From an uncultured Acetatifactor sp. (lineage in GTDB: Bacteria > Bacillota > Clostridia > Lachnospirales > Lachnospiraceae), in the NCBI GenBank assembly GCA_947631715.1, contig CANRMK010000065.1, positions 1-9,622 of the forward strand: a stretch of DNA of 9,622 nucleotides. Reading direction: 5' to 3'. Every line of letters starts with the position of its first letter. The first letter of the stretch is position 1. The translations under genes were made by a program, and so were the position numbers. Positions 7,566 to 9,622 of the stretch are shown here, piece by piece. The notes beneath the pieces were generated by a model, which ran no database searches, was not told where the DNA came from, and saw only the letters and a list, made by a program, of their open reading frames with translations.

Positions 7566-8789
7566 ATGGGAGAACAGATGTTGACGCTGGAGAAATTTGA
7601 AGAGGCCTGTGAGGTGGTGAAGAGGGTGACGCTGGAGACCAAGCTGGTCTACAGTGATTACTTCAGCGCGGCCACAGGCAACAAGGTCTATCTGAAGCCG
7701 GAAAATATGCAGTTCACCGGCGCTTATAAGGTCCGGGGCGCCTACTATAAGATGAGCACCCTGACGGAGGAGGAGCGGGAAAAGGGCCTGATCACCGCTT
7801 CCGCCGGGAACCACGCCCAGGGCGTTGCATACGCGGCAAAGTGCTATGGGGCGAAAGCGACTATTGTCATGCCTACGACCACGCCTCTGATGAAAGTCAA
7901 CCGCACCAAGAGCTACGGCGCCGAGACGGTGCTCTACGGGGACGTATATGACGAGGCCTGCGCTAAAGCCTATGAACTGGCGGATGAGCACGGCTACACA
8001 TTTATCCATCCCTTTGACGATCTGACGGTGGCTACAGGACAGGGAACCATAGCCATGGAGATCATCAAGGAGCTTCCTCTGGTGGACTACATCCTGGTTC
8101 CCATTGGGGGCGGCGGGCTGGCCACCGGTGTTTCCACCCTGGCGAAGCTGTTAAATCCAAAGATCCAGGTCATCGGCGTGGAGCCGGCGGGCGCCAACTG
8201 TATGCAGGAATCCATAAAGGCCGGGAAGGTGACTACGCTGCCCACGGTGAATACCATCGCCGACGGCACCGCCGTAAAGACTCCCGGTGAAAAGCTGTTC
8301 CCCTATCTGCAGAAAAATCTGGACGATATCATCACCGTGCCCGATGAAGAGCTGGTGGTGGCATTCCTGGACATGGTGGAAAATCACAAGATGGTTGCGG
8401 AAAACTCAGGTCTTTTGACAGTAGCTGCCCTGCGGCATCTAAATGTAAAGGATAAAAAGGTGGTTTCCATCATCAGCGGCGGCAACATGGATGTGATCAC
8501 CATGTCCTCTGTGGTACAGCAGGGGCTGATCATGCGGGACCGCATCTTTACCGTGTCCGTGCTGCTCCCTGACAAGCCGGGTGAACTGCATCGGGTATCG
8601 GGGCTGATCGCGCAGGTGAATGGGAACGTGATCAAGCTGGAGCACAATCAGTTCGTTTCCATCAACCGCAATGCCGCCGTGGAGCTGCGCATTACCCTGG
8701 AGGCATTCGGAACGGAACACAAGAAGCAGATCATGGACGCGCTGGAGCAGGGCGGCTATAAGCCAAGGCAGGTGCGGACGAATATCTGA
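7566..8789 (+). CDS. ilvA: Threonine ammonia-lyase with C-terminal ACT domain
   Basis: This PLP enzyme deaminates L-threonine to 2-oxobutanoate and ammonia, the entry step to isoleucine synthesis, and could also act catabolically. Its 407 residues fit the short IlvA type with one ACT domain. The PLP Schiff-base lysine is K55 in TGAYKVRGA, SAGNHAQG at 79-86 is the substrate-binding loop, and GGGGLATG at 181-188 holds the PLP phosphate. An ACT domain at about 328-400 (FTVSVLLPDKPGELHRVSGL) suggests amino-acid allostery. A purely catabolic TdcB usually lacks the ACT domain, which favours IlvA, but the physiological role is not settled by sequence. The start could be ATG 7566 (after GAGAGG) or ATG 7578 (after GGGAGAA). 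A two-hairpin repeat lies upstream and a strong terminator downstream, so the gene is likely a separate unit. It is not obviously linked in function to ftsY. Confidence 0.95.
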   Translation: MGEQMLTLEKFEEACEVVKRVTLETKLVYSDYFSAATGNKVYLKPENMQFTGAYKVRGAYYKMSTLTEEEREKGLITASAGNHAQGVAYAAKCYGAKATIVMPTTTPLMKVNRTKSYGAETVLYGDVYDEACAKAYELADEHGYTFIHPFDDLTVATGQGTIAMEIIKELPLVDYILVPIGGGGLATGVSTLAKLLNPKIQVIGVEPAGANCMQESIKAGKVTTLPTVNTIADGTAVKTPGEKLFPYLQKNLDDIITVPDEELVVAFLDMVENHKMVAENSGLLTVAALRHLNVKDKKVVSIISGGNMDVITMSSVVQQGLIMRDRIFTVSVLLPDKPGELHRVSGLIAQVNGNVIKLEHNQFVSINRNAAVELRITLEAFGTEHKKQIMDALEQGGYKPRQVRTNI

Positions 8790-8836
8790 CCTTAATGGCG
8801 CCATACTATCTAAAAGAAGCGAAAGGATCCGCTGAT

Positions 8837-8873
8837 AAAATCCGCATATTTCCACTATGCGGATTTTTTCTTT
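8837..8873 (+). terminator. Rho-independent terminator after the threonine ammonia-lyase gene
   Basis: Perfect 12-bp stem AAAATCCGCATA (8837-8848) and TATGCGGATTTT (8856-8867), loop TTTCCAC, followed by a run of T (8864-8869) and CTTT. It lies 48 bp after the stop codon. This is the clearest intrinsic terminator in the window and separates the threonine ammonia-lyase gene from the YitT gene. Confidence 0.9.
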
Positions 8874-8924
8874 CAAACTCGTTATGCGCAAAGATCAGTT
8901 CGGAAATGGGGCATAAGTATGAAA
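8874..8924 (+). repeat. 51-bp direct repeat, upstream copy (duplicated leader)
   Basis: This segment matches 9047-9098 in 48 of 52 aligned columns (three substitutions and one single-base gap). It begins CAAACTCGTTATGCGCAAAG and ends GGGGCATAAGTATGAAA. The downstream copy supplies the ribosome binding site and ATG of the YitT gene; this copy carries an equivalent GGGG and ATG (8919) that opens only a 12-codon frame. It begins directly after the terminator T run and runs into hairpin copy B. Confidence 0.85.
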
Positions 8925-8980
8925 GTAAACTTTCATACTAAACTTTCATACTATTGATTGGTAAGCGTGCTGAATCACGC
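8916..8980 (+). repeat. Two-hairpin repeat element, copy B (upstream of the YitT gene)
   Basis: Hairpin 1 is a perfect 11-bp stem AGTATGAAAGT (8916-8926) and ACTTTCATACT (8929-8939). The linker ATTGATTGG follows at 8952-8960. Hairpin 2 is GCGTG (8965-8969) with CACGC (8976-8980) around CTGAAT. Compared with copy A (7434-7485), an inner T-A pair has become A-T and the G-T wobble has become G-C, so stem 1 is preserved by paired change. Copy B also carries a 13-bp tandem duplication between stem 1 and the linker. Confidence 0.75.
8927..8952 (+). repeat. 13-bp tandem duplication AAACTTTCATACT x2
   Basis: Two exact adjacent copies of AAACTTTCATACT at 8927-8939 and 8940-8952. Each contains a full right arm for hairpin 1 of copy B, so the left arm (8916-8926) could pair with either. 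Copy A has a single right arm, so this is probably a local slippage duplication. Confidence 0.9.
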
Positions 8981-8994
8981 ATAGAGGTGGAAGT

Positions 8995-9014
8995 TTGAAA
9001 ATTAAAATTTTCAA
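8995..9014. repeat. AT-rich inverted repeat resembling hairpin 1
   Basis: TTGAAAATT (8995-9003) and AATTTTCAA (9006-9014) form a perfect 9-bp stem with a two-base AA centre. It is preceded by GGAAGT, much as hairpin 1 of copy A is preceded by GAAGT. It may be a third, diverged copy of the hairpin-1 module or a palindromic protein site. The linker and hairpin 2 are not present after it. Confidence 0.55.
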
Positions 9015-9017
9015 TCG

Positions 9018-9054
9018 CGAGATTTGTGTCTGCGCACTGCTTGACACAAACTCG
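9018..9054 (+). other. Stem-loop overlapping the start of the downstream direct repeat
   Basis: CGAG-A-TTTGTGTC (9018-9030) pairs with GACACAAACTCG (9043-9054): 12 pairs with one bulged A and a 12-nt loop. Its right arm is the first eight bases of the downstream 52-bp repeat plus GACA before it. TTGACA at 9041-9046 is a perfect -35 hexamer, but the best -10 at a suitable distance (AAAGAT, 9063-9068) matches only three of six positions. A promoter here is therefore possible but weakly supported. Confidence 0.5.
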
Positions 9055-9098
9055 TTATGCGCAAAGATCAGCTCGGAAATAGGGGTGTAAGTATGAAA
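9047..9098 (+). repeat. 52-bp direct repeat, downstream copy (leader and start of the YitT gene)
   Basis: Partner of 8874-8924, 173 bp downstream of it. It contains AGGGG (9081-9085), 7 nt before ATG 9093, and so provides the translation start of the YitT gene. Differences from the upstream copy are T to C in the CAG(T/C)TCGG block, an added A before GGGG, and CA to TG after it. Confidence 0.85.
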
Positions 9099-9622
9099 AA
9101 TACGGAACAGGAAAAAGAGATCCAATACGAAGAGAGGAAGACGGTACGCCGCAGGATCCGGGATTATCTTGTGATCACGGCGGCCTCTTTTCTCTATGGG
9201 GCTGCGGTGAGCCTGTTTCTGGATCCCAACCTGCTGGCGCCGGGGGGCGTCACCGGTATCTCCATTCTTTTGAACCGCATCACCGGACTGGAGACAGGCA
9301 CCTGGATGCTGGTCATCAATATTCCCATTCTGGCAGTGGGCGTCTGGAAATTCGGATGGCGCTTTATCCTGTCCACCATGTACTGCACGGCGCTCACCTC
9401 TTTCTTTACCAATGCGATGGTGCCATACGGGCCTCTGACCTCAGATCCCCTGCTGGCGGCGCTGGCGGGAGGCGCGCTGATGGCTGTGGCCCTGGGGCTT
9501 GTGTTTAAGTCCGGGGCGACCACCGGCGGCACCGATATCATTGTGAAGCTGTTGCGCCTTAGGTTCCCCCATTTGAAGACGGGAGCCCTTTTCCTGATCA
9601 CGGACGCCCTGATCGTGGCGGC
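9093..9622 (+). CDS. YitT-family (DUF161) integral membrane protein, truncated at the 3' window edge
   Basis: The frame is open from ATG 9093 to the window end, giving 176 complete codons; family members are usually about 280-300 residues, so over a third is missing. A charged cytoplasmic-type N terminus (residues 1-24, rich in Glu, Lys and Arg) precedes hydrophobic segments at about 26-43, 72-86, 91-106 and 118-138, with another beginning near 164. Family motifs are visible: APGGVTGISILLNRITG at 49-65 and GATTGGTDIIVKLL at 141-154. The transport substrate or function of most YitT proteins is unknown, so no role is assigned. AGGGG lies 7 nt upstream of the start. The start region is part of a direct repeat and is preceded by several hairpins, so expression may be controlled at the RNA level. 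The product is likely transcribed separately from the upstream gene, whose terminator is at 8837-8873. Confidence 0.9.
   Translation, partial: MKNTEQEKEIQYEERKTVRRRIRDYLVITAASFLYGAAVSLFLDPNLLAPGGVTGISILLNRITGLETGTWMLVINIPILAVGVWKFGWRFILSTMYCTALTSFFTNAMVPYGPLTSDPLLAALAGGALMAVALGLVFKSGATTGGTDIIVKLLRLRFPHLKTGALFLITDALIVA

Noticed and set aside
9041..9068. Confident promoter for the YitT gene using TTGACA at 9041
   Set aside because: No acceptable -10 hexamer lies 15-19 bp downstream, and the best candidate matches only three of six positions. It is left as a possibility only.

Overview
The window looks like chromosomal DNA from a Gram-positive Clostridia, most likely a Lachnospiraceae-type organism. 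The basis is the conserved order yceD-rpmF-plsX-acpP-rnc-smc-ftsY, strong AGGAGG-like ribosome binding sites, moderately high GC, a four-cysteine L32 and a YitT-family gene. The family assignment is inference; no 16S or other marker is present. All recognised genes are on the + strand.

Bases 1-7416 are a housekeeping block. The 3' part of yceD (DUF177) and rpmF (ribosomal protein L32) end at a hairpin terminator. A probable promoter at 611-639 then opens plsX-acpP-rnc-smc-ftsY. PlsX and ACP serve phospholipid and fatty acid synthesis, RNase III processes structured RNA, SMC condenses and segregates the chromosome, and FtsY is the SRP receptor. Spacing is tight: plsX to acpP is 16 bp, smc to ftsY is 16 bp, and rnc overlaps smc by 20 bp. 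The exception is a 158-bp acpP-rnc spacer with a stem-loop.

Bases 7417-9622 are less uniform. A PLP-dependent threonine ammonia-lyase with a C-terminal ACT domain (7566-8789) ends at a strong terminator. The 5' end of a YitT-family membrane protein (from 9093) runs off the window.

The most unusual material is in the two spacers flanking the threonine ammonia-lyase gene. Both contain the same two-hairpin element, with paired base changes that preserve the first stem. The spacer before the YitT gene also holds a 51/52-bp direct repeat that duplicates its ribosome binding site and start codon, a 13-bp tandem duplication and two further hairpins. This looks like a dispersed repeat family or a shared cis-acting element. 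I could not match it to a named family. I saw no CRISPR array, tRNA, rRNA, transposase or defence system.
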